A DNA stretch of 64,000 nucleotides from Verrucomicrobiaceae bacterium (GCA_027485615.1 JAIXQS010000144.1:62001-126000); one strand, 5' to 3'. Counted from the stretch's first letter, positions 20,344-30,782 are shown. Notes: generated by a model from the letters alone, not told the origin. Numbers and translations: made by a program.

Positions 20344-21930
20344 TCACTTCGCGAAGGCGACATAGATGGCAATCACCAGGATGACCAAAAGGCCGCTGGC
20401 ATATTTCGCACCTTTCCATGGCGTGAGGTCGATGTCGTTCGTAGCCACCAGCACCCATGCCTCGCGGCGCGGGGCGACGGCACCCATCACCAGCATGAAG
20501 CCGACGAGCAGGGCGAAGACGATCGAGATGAAATGGAACTCATGGATGTTCGCGGCCTTGAGGGCGGCATCGAAACCGGGGACGAAGTAACCCAGCGAGA
20601 TCAGCAGGATGCCGGCAATCATCGCAATGGAGGCGGCGATGGAGGGAACCCTGCGGTGAAGCATGCCGACCAAGACCACTGCGAAAATCGGGATGAAGTA
20701 GATCGCATTCATTTTCTGGAGATAGACGAAAATGGTTTTCTGGCCTGCCAGCATCGGCGCGGCGATCATCGCGGCGATGGCGATCACGAAGTATTTCGCC
20801 GCCCGCACCGTCTGCGCCTCGGTGCCCGTGGGGTTGATCACATGCTTGTAAAGGCCGATGGAGAACAGCGCGGATGTGCTGTTGAGCGCGGCGTTGAAGG
20901 AGCTGAGAATGGCGCCCACCATGACAGCGGCGAAGAATCCGGTGAGGTGGCTCGGGAGGAGTTCGAAAACGAGTTTCCCGTAAGCCTCATCCGGCTTGAT
21001 CCCCTCCGAGGCGTAGAGGTGATAGGCGACGATGCCGGGAAGAACCAGGTAAAGCGGCCCGAGGAGCTTGAGCGCGCCGGTGAGGAGCACGCCCTTTTGC
21101 CCTTCCGCAAGGCTGCTGGCTCCGAAGGTGCGCTGGATGATCTGCTGGTTCGTGCACCAGTAGAAAAGGTTCAGGAGGGCGACGCCGGTGAAGAGGGTGG
21201 AGAACGGCACGCTCTGCTCCGCTGTGCCGAGGGAGTTCATCCGCTCCGGATTCGCCTCGTTGAGGGTTTTCCAACCTGCGGCGATTCCTTCGCCGTCACC
21301 GACCGCGTTGAGGGCGAACCAGGTGATCATCATCCCTCCGACCAGCAGGCCGACGCCGTTGATCGTGTCCAGCACCGCGAGCGTGCGCAGGCCGCCGAAA
21401 CGGGAGTAGAGCAGACCCATCACGCCAATAAGAACCACCGTGCCGCTGAGGATCATGTGGTCGTCCTTGATGCCGGTGAGTCCTTTCAGATCCATCATCT
21501 GCGAGAGGCCGACGGCACCCGAGTAAAGGATGATGGGAATCAGGATGAGCGCGTAGGCGATGAGGAAGACGAAGTTCGCGATCGATTGCGTGGTCTTGTC
21601 GAAGCGCAGCTCAAGGAACTGCGGGACGGTCGTGATCCCGGTTTTCAGGAAACGGGGCAGGAAAAAGAGCGCCATGATCACCAGCGCGATGACGGCCACC
21701 ACTTCCCAGGCCATCACGGAGAGGCCGTCCTTGAAGGCAGCCCCGTTCAGGCCGACCATCTGCTCGGTGGAGAGGTTCGTCAGCAACAGCGATCCGGCGA
21801 TGATCGGGAAGGTAAGCGAACGTCCTCCAAGGAAAAAGCCCTCGGAGCTTTGCGCCTCGTCCTTGCGGGTGATGAACCAGGTGAGTCCCGCCGCGAGGAG
21901 GGTGAACAGGATGAATGAGATGATGGTCAT
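20344..21930 (-). CDS. Sodium:solute symporter (SSS family), probably galactose uptake
   Basis: About 14 TM segments, FLGGRSLTFPIIAGSLLLTNLSTEQMVGLNG; directly upstream of galK. Confidence 0.88.
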   Translation of the reverse strand: MTIISFILFTLLAAGLTWFITRKDEAQSSEGFFLGGRSLTFPIIAGSLLLTNLSTEQMVGLNGAAFKDGLSVMAWEVVAVIALVIMALFFLPRFLKTGITTVPQFLELRFDKTTQSIANFVFLIAYALILIPIILYSGAVGLSQMMDLKGLTGIKDDHMILSGTVVLIGVMGLLYSRFGGLRTLAVLDTINGVGLLVGGMMITWFALNAVGDGEGIAAGWKTLNEANPERMNSLGTAEQSVPFSTLFTGVALLNLFYWCTNQQIIQRTFGASSLAEGQKGVLLTGALKLLGPLYLVLPGIVAYHLYASEGIKPDEAYGKLVFELLPSHLTGFFAAVMVGAILSSFNAALNSTSALFSIGLYKHVINPTGTEAQTVRAAKYFVIAIAAMIAAPMLAGQKTIFVYLQKMNAIYFIPIFAVVLVGMLHRRVPSIAASIAMIAGILLISLGYFVPGFDAALKAANIHEFHFISIVFALLVGFMLVMGAVAPRREAWVLVATNDIDLTPWKGAKYASGLLVILVIAIYVAFAK

Positions 21931-22084
21931 GGTGGGTTTCGGGGTTGGGCGGGATTTGCCGCGAGGCGATTCTTAGCTTCCGTCCCGCAGGATGCGAGCG
22001 AAAGATTGCGGGGTGAAACTTTCCCCAAATTTCCGGTTTCCATCCCCCGCTTCCCGTCGTTGAATGCCCACGCATCCCCGACCC

Positions 22085-23758
22085 ATGAGCCAATCCCCAC
22101 TCCGCATCGCCGTCGGCGCCGATCATGGCGCCTTTGAAATGAAGAACGCCATCGTCGCCCACCTGCGCGCGGCGGGCCACGAGGTGGAGGACTTCGGGAC
22201 AAACACGCCGGACTCGGTGGACTACCCGGATTTCGCCAACGCTGTTGCCCGCAACGTCGCGGACGGCACCTTCGATTTCGGCATCCTCGCCTGCACCTCG
22301 GGAGTCGGCATGTGCATCGCAGCGAACCGCCACACCCACGTCCGCGCCGCCAACGTGCGAACGGTCGAGGAAACCGTCACCACCCGCAAACACAACGACG
22401 CGAACGTGCTTTGCCTTTCCGGGAAATCCACCGACATTGCCACCGCCATCGAAATGGCCGGCGCGTTCCTCGCCACCGGGTTCGAGGGCGGCCGTCACCA
22501 GGGGCGTGTTTGCAAATCCTCCGGCAGCCGCATTTCCGTGACCGATCCCGAGCTTTACGCGGCCATCGTCGGCGAGGAGCACCGCCAGCGGAACCACATC
22601 GAGCTGATCGCCTCGGAAAACTTCGCCTCGCCCGCCGTGATGGAGGCGCAGGGTTCGTTGCTCACCAACAAATACGCCGAGGGCTACCCCGGTAAACGCT
22701 GGTATGGCGGCTGCGAATACGTGGATGTCGTGGAAACCCTCGCCATCCAGCGCGCCAAGGAGCTTTTCGGAGCCGATCATGCCAACGTCCAGCCGCACTC
22801 CGGCTCCCAGGCGAACACCGCCGTCTATTTCTCCGTGCTCAAGCCGGGAGATAAAATGTTCACCATGGATCTCGCCCACGGCGGCCACCTCACCCACGGC
22901 CACAAAGCCAACTTTTCCGGCCGCTTTTACGACGTGACCCACTACGGCGTTTCCCCCGATGACGAACGCATCGATTACGCCGAGTTGGAAAAAACCGCCC
23001 GTGAACTCAAGCCCGCCCTCATCACCGTGGGTGCCTCTGCCTACTCGCGCATCATCGATTTTGAGCGCATGGGGAAACTCGCCCGCGAGGTCGGCGCTTA
23101 CCTTTTCGTGGATATGGCGCACATCGCGGGTCTCGTCGCCGCCGGGGTGCATCCCAGCCCGTTTCCGCACGCGGATTTCGTCACCTCCACCACCCACAAG
23201 TCCCTGCGCGGCCCGCGCGGCGGGATCATCCTGTGTAAGGAAGAGTTCGCGAAAAAAATCGACTCCCAGGTCTTCCCCGGCATCCAGGGCGGCCCGCTCA
23301 TGCACGTCATCGCCGCGAAGGCCGTCTGCTTCGGCGAGGCGCTCAAGCCCGAGTTCAAGACCTACTCCGCCCAGGTCGTGAAAAACGCGCAGGCCATCGC
23401 CGCGCGCCTCACCCAGCATGGTTTCCGCATCTGCTCCGGCGGCACCGACAACCACGTGATGCTCGTCGATCTCCGCCCGAAAGGCCTCAACGGCTCCGAC
23501 GCCTCCGTCGCCCTCGACGAAGCGGGCATCACCGTGAACAAGAACGGCATCCCTTTCGACACCGGCAGCCCCATGAAGCCCTCCGGCATCCGCATCGGCA
23601 CCCCCGCCGTCACCACCCGCGGGATGGTGGAGAAAGACGTCGAACAAGTCGCCGACTTCATCGCCGAAGCCCTCGCCGACCACACCAACACTGCCAAGCT
23701 CCACGCGATCCGCGACAAGGTCTTCGCCTTCAATCGGGCGTTTCCGCTGCCTTGGTGA
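22085..23758 (+). CDS. glyA: Fused ribose-5-phosphate isomerase B (N-term) - serine hydroxymethyltransferase (C-term)
   Basis: [21 protein letters not shown]...[21 protein letters not shown] (RpiB), then [25 protein letters not shown]...[10 protein letters not shown]...[15 protein letters not shown] (SHMT) in one uninterrupted frame. Confidence 0.92.
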   Translation: MSQSPLRIAVGADHGAFEMKNAIVAHLRAAGHEVEDFGTNTPDSVDYPDFANAVARNVADGTFDFGILACTSGVGMCIAANRHTHVRAANVRTVEETVTTRKHNDANVLCLSGKSTDIATAIEMAGAFLATGFEGGRHQGRVCKSSGSRISVTDPELYAAIVGEEHRQRNHIELIASENFASPAVMEAQGSLLTNKYAEGYPGKRWYGGCEYVDVVETLAIQRAKELFGADHANVQPHSGSQANTAVYFSVLKPGDKMFTMDLAHGGHLTHGHKANFSGRFYDVTHYGVSPDDERIDYAELEKTARELKPALITVGASAYSRIIDFERMGKLAREVGAYLFVDMAHIAGLVAAGVHPSPFPHADFVTSTTHKSLRGPRGGIILCKEEFAKKIDSQVFPGIQGGPLMHVIAAKAVCFGEALKPEFKTYSAQVVKNAQAIAARLTQHGFRICSGGTDNHVMLVDLRPKGLNGSDASVALDEAGITVNKNGIPFDTGSPMKPSGIRIGTPAVTTRGMVEKDVEQVADFIAEALADHTNTAKLHAIRDKVFAFNRAFPLPW

Positions 23759-23830
23759 GGTTTTCGAGGTAGCCGATTGGGGAAATAGATGCTTTTGCTG
23801 TATCGAACCGCAAATTCGTTGGAAGAGTAA

Positions 23831-23855
23831 GCGGGGGAAGACACGTTTCCCCCGC
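23831..23855. terminator. Terminator-like hairpin after glyA
   Basis: gcgggggaa (23831-23839)/ttcccccgc (23847-23855), perfect 9-bp stem; weak T tract. Confidence 0.5.
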
Positions 23856-23905
23856 CTTGCTTGTGAACCTTCTGGCTCAAACCCAAGGCGAGCGGGGCAC
23901 CGCCT

Positions 23906-23974
23906 TCAATGCGCCGCCAGCCAGTTTTTACCGGTGCCGTGCTCGACAAGGATGGGGACGCCGTGGGGGAGCAA
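23906..23974 (-). pseudogene. Relic of polA 3' end (last ~20 codons plus stop)
   Basis: Minus strand encodes LLPHGVPILVEHGTGKNWLAAH*, versus LPHGVPILVEKGTGKNWLAAH* at the true polA end (34426-34491). Confidence 0.92.
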
Positions 23975-24036
23975 CGTGTTAACGGAACATCACCCTTGCC
24001 GCATGCTCCTGCCTCTGTTTGCATACTGAGAAATTA

Positions 24037-26895
24037 ATGGGAATCACGGATTATCAGGCGAAATACCTCGCCTACGAGCTGACCAAACGCTGCCCCTCGG
24101 ACAGCGTGGAGAAGCTTGCCAGCGCGGTGGCCGGGGCGCAGGTGGATCTGAATCCGCATCAGGTGGACGCCGCGTTGTTTGCTTTCCGCTCACCGCTTTC
24201 AAAGGGGGCGATCCTTGCGGATGAGGTCGGGTTGGGGAAAACCATCGAGGCCGGGCTGGTCATCTCCCAGAAATGGGCGGAGCGGCAGCGCCGCATCCTG
24301 ATCATCACTCCCTCAAACCTCCGGAAGCAATGGCACCAGGAGATGAACGAGAAATTCTTCCTGCCTTGCGCGATTCTGGAAACAAAGTCCTACAACGCCG
24401 CCATCCGGATGGGTTCCTTCAGGCCCTTCGAGCCGAAGGAGGATGCCGTGGTCATTTGCTCCTACCAATTCGCCCGCAACAAAGCCGCCGATGTCCACCG
24501 GACTCCATGGGATCTGGTGGTCATCGATGAAGCCCACCGACTGCGTAACGTTTACAAGCCCTCGAACATCATCGCCAACGTGCTCAAGGGTGCCTTGCAG
24601 GATCGCCACAAGCTCCTGCTCACCGCCACGCCGCTCCAGAATTCCCTCCTGGAACTCTTCGGCCTAGTCAGCATCATCGACGATCACACTTTCGGCGATC
24701 TCCGCAGTTTCCGCGATCAGTTCGCCAACCTGAGCCAGCAGCAGGTTTTCGATACTCTCAAGGCACGGCTGAAACCGATCTGCCACCGCACCTTGCGCCG
24801 TCAGGTCACGCAGTATGTGCCGTTCACGAAACGCCATGCCATGGTAGAGCCATTCGATCCCGACGAGGGCGAGGACAAGCTCTATCACCTCGTTTCCGAT
24901 TATCTACAGCGGGAGAATCTCCAAGCACTGCCTCCCGGCCAGCGCAGCCTGATGACCTTGGTGCTGCGGAAACTCCTCGCCTCCTCGTCCTTCGCCATCG
25001 CCGGGGCGCTGACCTCCATTTCCAACCGCCTCAAAGCCCAGCTCAAGGAGGACGAACCCCATCTCACGCTCGAAGAGGAACTGGACGAGGACTACGAATC
25101 CCTCGACGAAACCGCCGAGGAATGGGGCGATGACCCGCCTGAGCCACTGACCGCCGCAGACCGCGCCGCCATCAGCGCGGAGATCACCGATCTGGACGAG
25201 TTCACCCGACTCGCCCTCTCGCTGGATCACAACGCCAAGGGCAAGGCCCTGCTCAAGGCGCTCGATGTCGCCTTCGCCAAGGCCCGCGAACTCGGTGCTG
25301 CGGAAAAGGCCATCATCTTCACCGAGTCCCGCAAAACCCAGAGCTACCTGCTCCGGCTGCTGGGCGATAGCCCGTGGGCGGAGGGCATCGTGCTCTTCAA
25401 CGGCTCCAACACCGACGACACCTCGAAAGCCATCTACGCCCGCTGGGTGGGTCGCCATCAGGGAACGGACAAGATCACCGGCTCCCGCACGGCGGACATG
25501 CGCTCCGCCCTCGTCGATTACTTCCGCGAACAGGGACGCATCATGATCGCCACCGAGGCCGGTGCGGAGGGCATCAACCTCCAGTTCTGTTCGCTCGTGG
25601 TGAACTACGATCTGCCGTGGAATCCGCAGCGCATCGAGCAGCGCATCGGTCGCTGCCACCGCTACGGCCAGAAGCACGATGTGGTGGTTGTCAATTTCCT
25701 CAACCGCAAGAACGAGGCGGATCTCCGCGTGTTCCAGCTCCTCGATGAGAAATTCCAGCTCTTCACCGGCGTCTTCGGCTCCAGCGACGAGGTGCTCGGA
25801 GCCATCGAATCCGGCGTGGACTTCGAGAAACGCATCGCCGCCATCTATCAGGACTGCCGCAGGCCGGAGGAAATCAAGACCGCCTTCGACGCACTCCAGC
25901 TCGAGCTCGACTTCGAGATCAACGAGGCCATGACCGCCACCCGGCGCAAGCTGTTGGAAAACTTCGACGACGAGGTGCGGGACAAGCTCAAGATCCGAAA
26001 CGACGCCTCCAAGGCCTTCCTTAGCCGCTTCGAGCGCCAGCTCATCCAGCTCACCCGCCACGAGTTGAGCGGCCACGCCCGCTTTGACGACGATTCCACT
26101 TTTGACCTGATCAGTGATCCTTTCCCGGGAAGCAAAGGCATCACGCTTGGCCGCTACGAGCTGCCGCGCCGCTCGGGTGAGTCCCACCTCTACCGCCTCG
26201 GCCACCCGCTCGCCGAACACGTCATCGCCCGCGCGAAGACCCGCGACCTGCCTATTGCCGAAGTCGAGTTCCGCTACGCAGACCACGACGGAAAAATCAG
26301 CATTCTGGAACCCCTGCGCGGGAAATCCGGCGCCCTTGCCGTCTCCATGTTCACCGTAGAGTCCATGGATCAGGCCGAGGATCACCTTATCTTCGCCGCC
26401 TGCACCGATGACGAAACGATGCTCGATGAGGAACAGGTCCGGCGAATGCTCACCCTGCCAGCCCGGACAACCGATTCGCTCCTCGCCCTACCCGCACCCG
26501 GAAAACTCGATGCCTTCGCCGCCGCACGGCAAAAGGAAATCCAGCGCCAGGTCTCAGAACGCAACGCCCTCTTCTACGAAGCCGAAGCCACCAAACTCGA
26601 CGGCTGGGCCGATGACCTGAAAGTCGGCCTCGAACGCGAGATCAAGGAATTCGACCGCCAACTCAAGGAAACCCGCCGGGCTTCGGTAACTGCGCTGACA
26701 CTGGAGGAAAAGCTGGAAAGCCAAAAGCAGATCAAGGCCATCGAAGCCCAACGGAACGAAAAGCGGCGCTCGCTTTTCGAGGCGCAGGATGCCATTGATT
26801 TGCAGCGGGAAGCATTGATCGACAAGATCGAGAGCAAGCTGCAACATTTGATCGAATCCCACTCTCTTTTCTCCATCTGCTGGACGATGTCCTGA
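24037..26895 (+). CDS. SNF2-like helicase (defence-island type)
   Basis: GAILADEVGLGKTIEAGLVI (Walker A), VVIDEAHRLRN (DEAH), LLLTATPLQNS, FTESRKTQSYLLRLL, VNYDLPWNPQRIEQRIGRCHRYGQ. Confidence 0.92.
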   Translation: MGITDYQAKYLAYELTKRCPSDSVEKLASAVAGAQVDLNPHQVDAALFAFRSPLSKGAILADEVGLGKTIEAGLVISQKWAERQRRILIITPSNLRKQWHQEMNEKFFLPCAILETKSYNAAIRMGSFRPFEPKEDAVVICSYQFARNKAADVHRTPWDLVVIDEAHRLRNVYKPSNIIANVLKGALQDRHKLLLTATPLQNSLLELFGLVSIIDDHTFGDLRSFRDQFANLSQQQVFDTLKARLKPICHRTLRRQVTQYVPFTKRHAMVEPFDPDEGEDKLYHLVSDYLQRENLQALPPGQRSLMTLVLRKLLASSSFAIAGALTSISNRLKAQLKEDEPHLTLEEELDEDYESLDETAEEWGDDPPEPLTAADRAAISAEITDLDEFTRLALSLDHNAKGKALLKALDVAFAKARELGAAEKAIIFTESRKTQSYLLRLLGDSPWAEGIVLFNGSNTDDTSKAIYARWVGRHQGTDKITGSRTADMRSALVDYFREQGRIMIATEAGAEGINLQFCSLVVNYDLPWNPQRIEQRIGRCHRYGQKHDVVVVNFLNRKNEADLRVFQLLDEKFQLFTGVFGSSDEVLGAIESGVDFEKRIAAIYQDCRRPEEIKTAFDALQLELDFEINEAMTATRRKLLENFDDEVRDKLKIRNDASKAFLSRFERQLIQLTRHELSGHARFDDDSTFDLISDPFPGSKGITLGRYELPRRSGESHLYRLGHPLAEHVIARAKTRDLPIAEVEFRYADHDGKISILEPLRGKSGALAVSMFTVESMDQAEDHLIFAACTDDETMLDEEQVRRMLTLPARTTDSLLALPAPGKLDAFAAARQKEIQRQVSERNALFYEAEATKLDGWADDLKVGLEREIKEFDRQLKETRRASVTALTLEEKLESQKQIKAIEAQRNEKRRSLFEAQDAIDLQREALIDKIESKLQHLIESHSLFSICWTMS

Positions 26896-26916
26896 GCGCT
26901 ACCCATCCAAATCGTC

Positions 26917-28230
26917 ATGTATATCCACAAGATCAAGCTCACCAACATTCGCGGCTTCAAAAGCCTCGAATTTGATCTTCAACGTCCGGATCCCGACAAA
27001 TCCTACGCTGGATGGACGGTCTTTACCGGCGACAATGGCTCCGGGAAAAGTACGCTCCTCAAGGCCATTGTGATGGGGTTGGTAGGCCCGGATACAACCC
27101 GCTCTTTACAGCCCAATCTCAATCGCTGGGTGAATGCTTTCAGCGAAGACAAAACCGCAGCCATTCATCTGGAAGTCACAAGTGCTGCCGATGACACGAG
27201 CCTGGATGGCGGAGGCCCCCCGCCGAAGAAGCCATTCCCTGTGGATCTGTCGTTGGTGAACGGCGGGAAACAGACCGAGCTGTTTGCGCCGGAGAAGGGA
27301 ACAAAAAAGAAATCACTGCCCGAGCGGACAATTTGGTCTAAGAACAACGCCGGATGGTTTTCATGCGGGTACGGGCCGTTTCGCCGGGTTTTTGGAGCGT
27401 CCTCGGAAGCCACTGAGATCATGATGGCGCGGCCAACAGCACCGTATGCTACCATGTTTCAGGAAGCTGCATCACTCTCACCTGCTGATCGGTGGCTGAT
27501 CGATCTTGATCACAAGGCGTCGCGCGATCCCACATCGAGAGAGAAAGAACTACTGGACGTTTTGCTTGAACTTTTGAAAGACGAGCTAATGCCGAACGGC
27601 ATGGTGGTGAAGCGGGTTGATCCGGATGGTCTCTGGCTCGCGGATTCCCGGGGCGTGGAGCTTTCATGGCGGGACATGAGCGATGGATACAGGGCAGCTC
27701 TTGCACTTTTGACCGACATCTTCCGACACCTCTGCCATACCCATGAAGAAACAAGTGTAAGCAGCCTTGTTGAACGTAACACTGAAGGGAAGATGAGCGT
27801 GATTTCTTCAGGAGTCGTGTTGATTGATGAAATCGATGCCCACCTGCACCCCGAGTGGCAGCGCGAGATCGGCTTCTGGTTGAGACGACATTTTCCTAAC
27901 GTCCAGTTTCTTGTCACCACGCACAGTCCGATCATTTGCCAAGCTGCGGATCCCAACGGGCTGTTCGTGTTGCCGGAACCTGGAAGCGAACTCGACCCTC
28001 ACGCTTTAAGTGATGAAGATTACCGCAAGATCATTTCCTCGAGACCCGATACGATCCTGTTGACTCCGGCATTTGGGCTCAAGAACACCCGCTCGCCCAG
28101 AGCGGTTGATGCCAGAGCCGAGTATTCGAAGCTGGTCGCCGTCCGCCGTGCGGTGGGCAAGCTCAACCCGGTAGATCAGAAGCGTTTCGAGCAACTCGAA
28201 CTTTTCGTCGATAACGACGAAGCACCCTGA
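26917..28230 (+). CDS. AAA/ABC-like ATPase (AAA_21/PtuA-like)
   Basis: IKLTNIRGFKSLEF, GDNGSGKSTLLKAI (Walker A), LSWRDMSDGYRA (signature-like), GVVLIDEIDAHLHPEWQREI (Walker B), LVTTHSPIICQ. Confidence 0.88.
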   Translation: MYIHKIKLTNIRGFKSLEFDLQRPDPDKSYAGWTVFTGDNGSGKSTLLKAIVMGLVGPDTTRSLQPNLNRWVNAFSEDKTAAIHLEVTSAADDTSLDGGGPPPKKPFPVDLSLVNGGKQTELFAPEKGTKKKSLPERTIWSKNNAGWFSCGYGPFRRVFGASSEATEIMMARPTAPYATMFQEAASLSPADRWLIDLDHKASRDPTSREKELLDVLLELLKDELMPNGMVVKRVDPDGLWLADSRGVELSWRDMSDGYRAALALLTDIFRHLCHTHEETSVSSLVERNTEGKMSVISSGVVLIDEIDAHLHPEWQREIGFWLRRHFPNVQFLVTTHSPIICQAADPNGLFVLPEPGSELDPHALSDEDYRKIISSRPDTILLTPAFGLKNTRSPRAVDARAEYSKLVAVRRAVGKLNPVDQKRFEQLELFVDNDEAP

Positions 28231-28233
28231 GTC

Positions 28234-28980
28234 ATGCGGAAGATTTGCAGAAAGGCACTTCCGAAAGCAGAGGCTGGAAAGCTGCGCACCGAGCAAACGA
28301 ATGCGAACGCGAAACTCGCGGGCAAGACACTCGATGTGCAAAAGGAATGGAAGCGCGCGCGGCAGAACAAACCACTCAAGGTTGCATTCGACACCTTGCT
28401 AGGGATGGCTGGGAACAGGGAGCGGTGCATGTATTGCGGTGACTCCCAAGGAACGGACATCGAGCATTTTTGGCCGAAGAACACTTATCCGAAAAAGATG
28501 TTCCGATGGAACAATCTTCTTCTTGGATGCACGGCATGCGGACGTGATCATAAGGGGACGAGGTTTCCGCTGGATGCCGGAAAAAAGCCGCTGCTGATTG
28601 ATCCCACAAAGGATGATCCTTGGCTGTTTTTGGATTTCGATCCGATGACTGGAAACTTTTCGGCTCGATATGATGCACTCGGAAACCCTGCCCCAAAGGG
28701 AGCAAAAACGGTTGAGGTGCTTGCTTTGGATCGAAGGGAGGCTCTCGCATCAGGACATCAGAAAGCCTACAAGCACATCTCAAAACTCATCTCGGAAGCC
28801 GCGGCTACATCGACGGCTGATGCCACGACTTTAATCTCCGGCCTGAAAGAAGTGGATGAATATGGCATTCTTGGCTGGTGCTTTCGGGGAGCCGGTATCA
28901 ACGAGCCTCCCATGTCTTCTCTCAGAAGCGCCCATCCCGCCATTTGGGCCAAGTGCGTCAAAGCTTTCAAAAATTCCTAA
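28234..28980 (+). CDS. HNH-family nuclease (PtuB-like)
   Basis: CMYCGDSQGTDIEHFWPKNTYPKKMFRWNNLLLGCTACGRDHKGTRFPL: two CxxC pairs and a DIEHFWPK core. Confidence 0.82.
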   Translation: MRKICRKALPKAEAGKLRTEQTNANAKLAGKTLDVQKEWKRARQNKPLKVAFDTLLGMAGNRERCMYCGDSQGTDIEHFWPKNTYPKKMFRWNNLLLGCTACGRDHKGTRFPLDAGKKPLLIDPTKDDPWLFLDFDPMTGNFSARYDALGNPAPKGAKTVEVLALDRREALASGHQKAYKHISKLISEAAATSTADATTLISGLKEVDEYGILGWCFRGAGINEPPMSSLRSAHPAIWAKCVKAFKNS

Positions 28981-30620
28981 TGTCTTCCAAGAAAACCAAA
29001 CTCGAACTCACCTGGATCGGCAAGGAGCACCGGCCGAGGCTGGAGCCGCGCATCCTGCTGGAGGAACCGGACAAGTCCCATCACGCGAAGCACCGGGTTT
29101 CGGACGGGGACCTCTTCGACAACCGGCTCATCCGCGGGGACAATCTGCTCGGACTCAAGGCGCTTGAACAGGAGTTCGCCGGGAAGGTGAAGTGCGTCTT
29201 CATCGATCCGCCTTACAACACGGGAAGCGCGTTCGAGCATTATGATGACGGGGTGGAGCATTCGATTTGGTTGTCATTGATGCGGGATCGCTTGGAGATA
29301 CTGCGAGAATTATTAAGTACGGACGGGGTGATCTGCGTTCAGGCTGATGATAACGAAGGACAGTATCTAAAGGTGATGATGGATGAGGTTTTCGGCAGAA
29401 GAAATTTTCTCACTACATTCATCTGGAGAAAGGTAGACAGTCCAAATGATAACAAGGTTTTCATAACACCAGATCACGAATACATATTCTGCTACGCTGC
29501 TGATTCAAGCCGTGTGAAGTTGTCGCGAAAGGCTGACGCGAGTATTCTTGATGGTTACAGCCAACGTGATGAGAATGGGCGGCTTTGTCGGGATCGACTG
29601 CTCAAAAAGAACGGGAAAAACAGCATGAGAGAAGATCGTCCGTCCATGTTCTTTCCAATGATCGCTCCGGACGGAAGTGAAATTCTTCCGATTCATGACG
29701 ACGGGAAAGAGGCTCGATGGGCGATGGGAAAAGCTGGAGCGGAAGCTTTGGAAAAGAGAGGTGATTTGATCTGGAAGAATCGTGGAACAGCTACCGAGCC
29801 GAAGTGGATCCCCTATTCCCGTGAATATGCTCCCGTATCACCGCAGCGACCATTCCCGACAATTTGGAGTGATCTACATACGACGAGACAAGCGAAAGCT
29901 CACCTAAAAGAGGTGTTTGGCGCGTCGGCGATGTTCGATACTCCGAAGCCTGAACCTTTGATTCAACGCATACTCGAGCTCGCCACCAACCCCGGCGATC
30001 TCGTTCTCGATTCCTTCCTCGGCTCCGGGACGACGGCGGCGGTGGCGCACAAGATGGGGCGGCGGTGGATCGGCATTGAGCTGGGCGAACATTGCGAGAC
30101 GCATTGCCTGCCGCGTTTGAAGAAAGTGGTCGATGGCGAGGATCCCGGCGGCATCACGCAGGCGGTCGGCTGGAAGGGCGGCGGCGGATTCCGCTACTAT
30201 CGCCTCGCGCCCTCGTTATTGGAAAAGGACAAGTGGGACAACTGGGTGGTGTCCAAGGAATACAACGCCGCCATGCTGGCGGAGGCGGTTTGCAAGCTGG
30301 AGGGCTTTTCCTACGAACCCAGCGACTCGCTCTACTGGCAGCACGGCCACAGCACCGAGCGGGATTTCATCTACACCACCACCGCGAACCTGAGCCACGA
30401 CCAGCTCCAGGAACTCAGCGACGAGGTCGGCCCGGAGCGCAGCCTGCTCGTCGTCTGCTCCGCCTTCCGCGGCCGCAAGGAGGGCTACCCGAACCTGACT
30501 GTGAAGAAGATCCCCAATGCAGTGCTTACCCGCTGCGAGTGGGGCAAGGACGACTACAGCCTGAAAGTGGAGAACCTCCCCAAGGCTCCTCCGGAGCCGG
30601 GGCAGCAGGAGCTTTTCTGA
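28980..30620 (+). CDS. Site-specific DNA methyltransferase, beta-class N6-adenine (type III Mod-like)
   Basis: VFIDPPYNTGSAFEHYDD (motif IV) precedes LVLDSFLGSGTTAAVAHKMGRRWIGIELG (motif I); TAATG overlap with the HNH gene. Confidence 0.9.
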   Translation: MSSKKTKLELTWIGKEHRPRLEPRILLEEPDKSHHAKHRVSDGDLFDNRLIRGDNLLGLKALEQEFAGKVKCVFIDPPYNTGSAFEHYDDGVEHSIWLSLMRDRLEILRELLSTDGVICVQADDNEGQYLKVMMDEVFGRRNFLTTFIWRKVDSPNDNKVFITPDHEYIFCYAADSSRVKLSRKADASILDGYSQRDENGRLCRDRLLKKNGKNSMREDRPSMFFPMIAPDGSEILPIHDDGKEARWAMGKAGAEALEKRGDLIWKNRGTATEPKWIPYSREYAPVSPQRPFPTIWSDLHTTRQAKAHLKEVFGASAMFDTPKPEPLIQRILELATNPGDLVLDSFLGSGTTAAVAHKMGRRWIGIELGEHCETHCLPRLKKVVDGEDPGGITQAVGWKGGGGFRYYRLAPSLLEKDKWDNWVVSKEYNAAMLAEAVCKLEGFSYEPSDSLYWQHGHSTERDFIYTTTANLSHDQLQELSDEVGPERSLLVVCSAFRGRKEGYPNLTVKKIPNAVLTRCEWGKDDYSLKVENLPKAPPEPGQQELF

Positions 30621-30690
30621 TTGAAAACCAACGACTTACGTGAGCAGCAGAGACAACTTGCGAATGAAAATTCACAAAAATGACAAAGAT

Positions 30691-30714
30691 ATAAGTTGCA
30701 ATAATGCAACTTAT
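30691..30714. promoter_or_regulatory. Perfect palindrome ATAAGTTGCA-ATAA-TGCAACTTAT (possible operator or RNA hairpin)
   Basis: 10-bp perfectly complementary arms with 4-nt centre in the mod-abi intergenic region. Confidence 0.6.
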
Positions 30715-30735
30715 GATGCTTACTTTCGCCAGCAA

Positions 30736-30782
30736 ACCTCCCGCGCCTCTGCTTGCATGCGTAATTCGGGAGGTATTTTTTT
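30736..30782 (+). terminator. Rho-independent terminator between mod and abi-like gene
   Basis: acctcccg (30736-30743)...cgggaggt (30767-30774) followed by attttttt. Confidence 0.75.

Noticed and set aside
21611-23704. 697-aa minus-strand ORF
   Set aside because: Antisense to the RpiB-GlyA gene and overlapping the symporter; the sense frames carry clear enzyme motifs.
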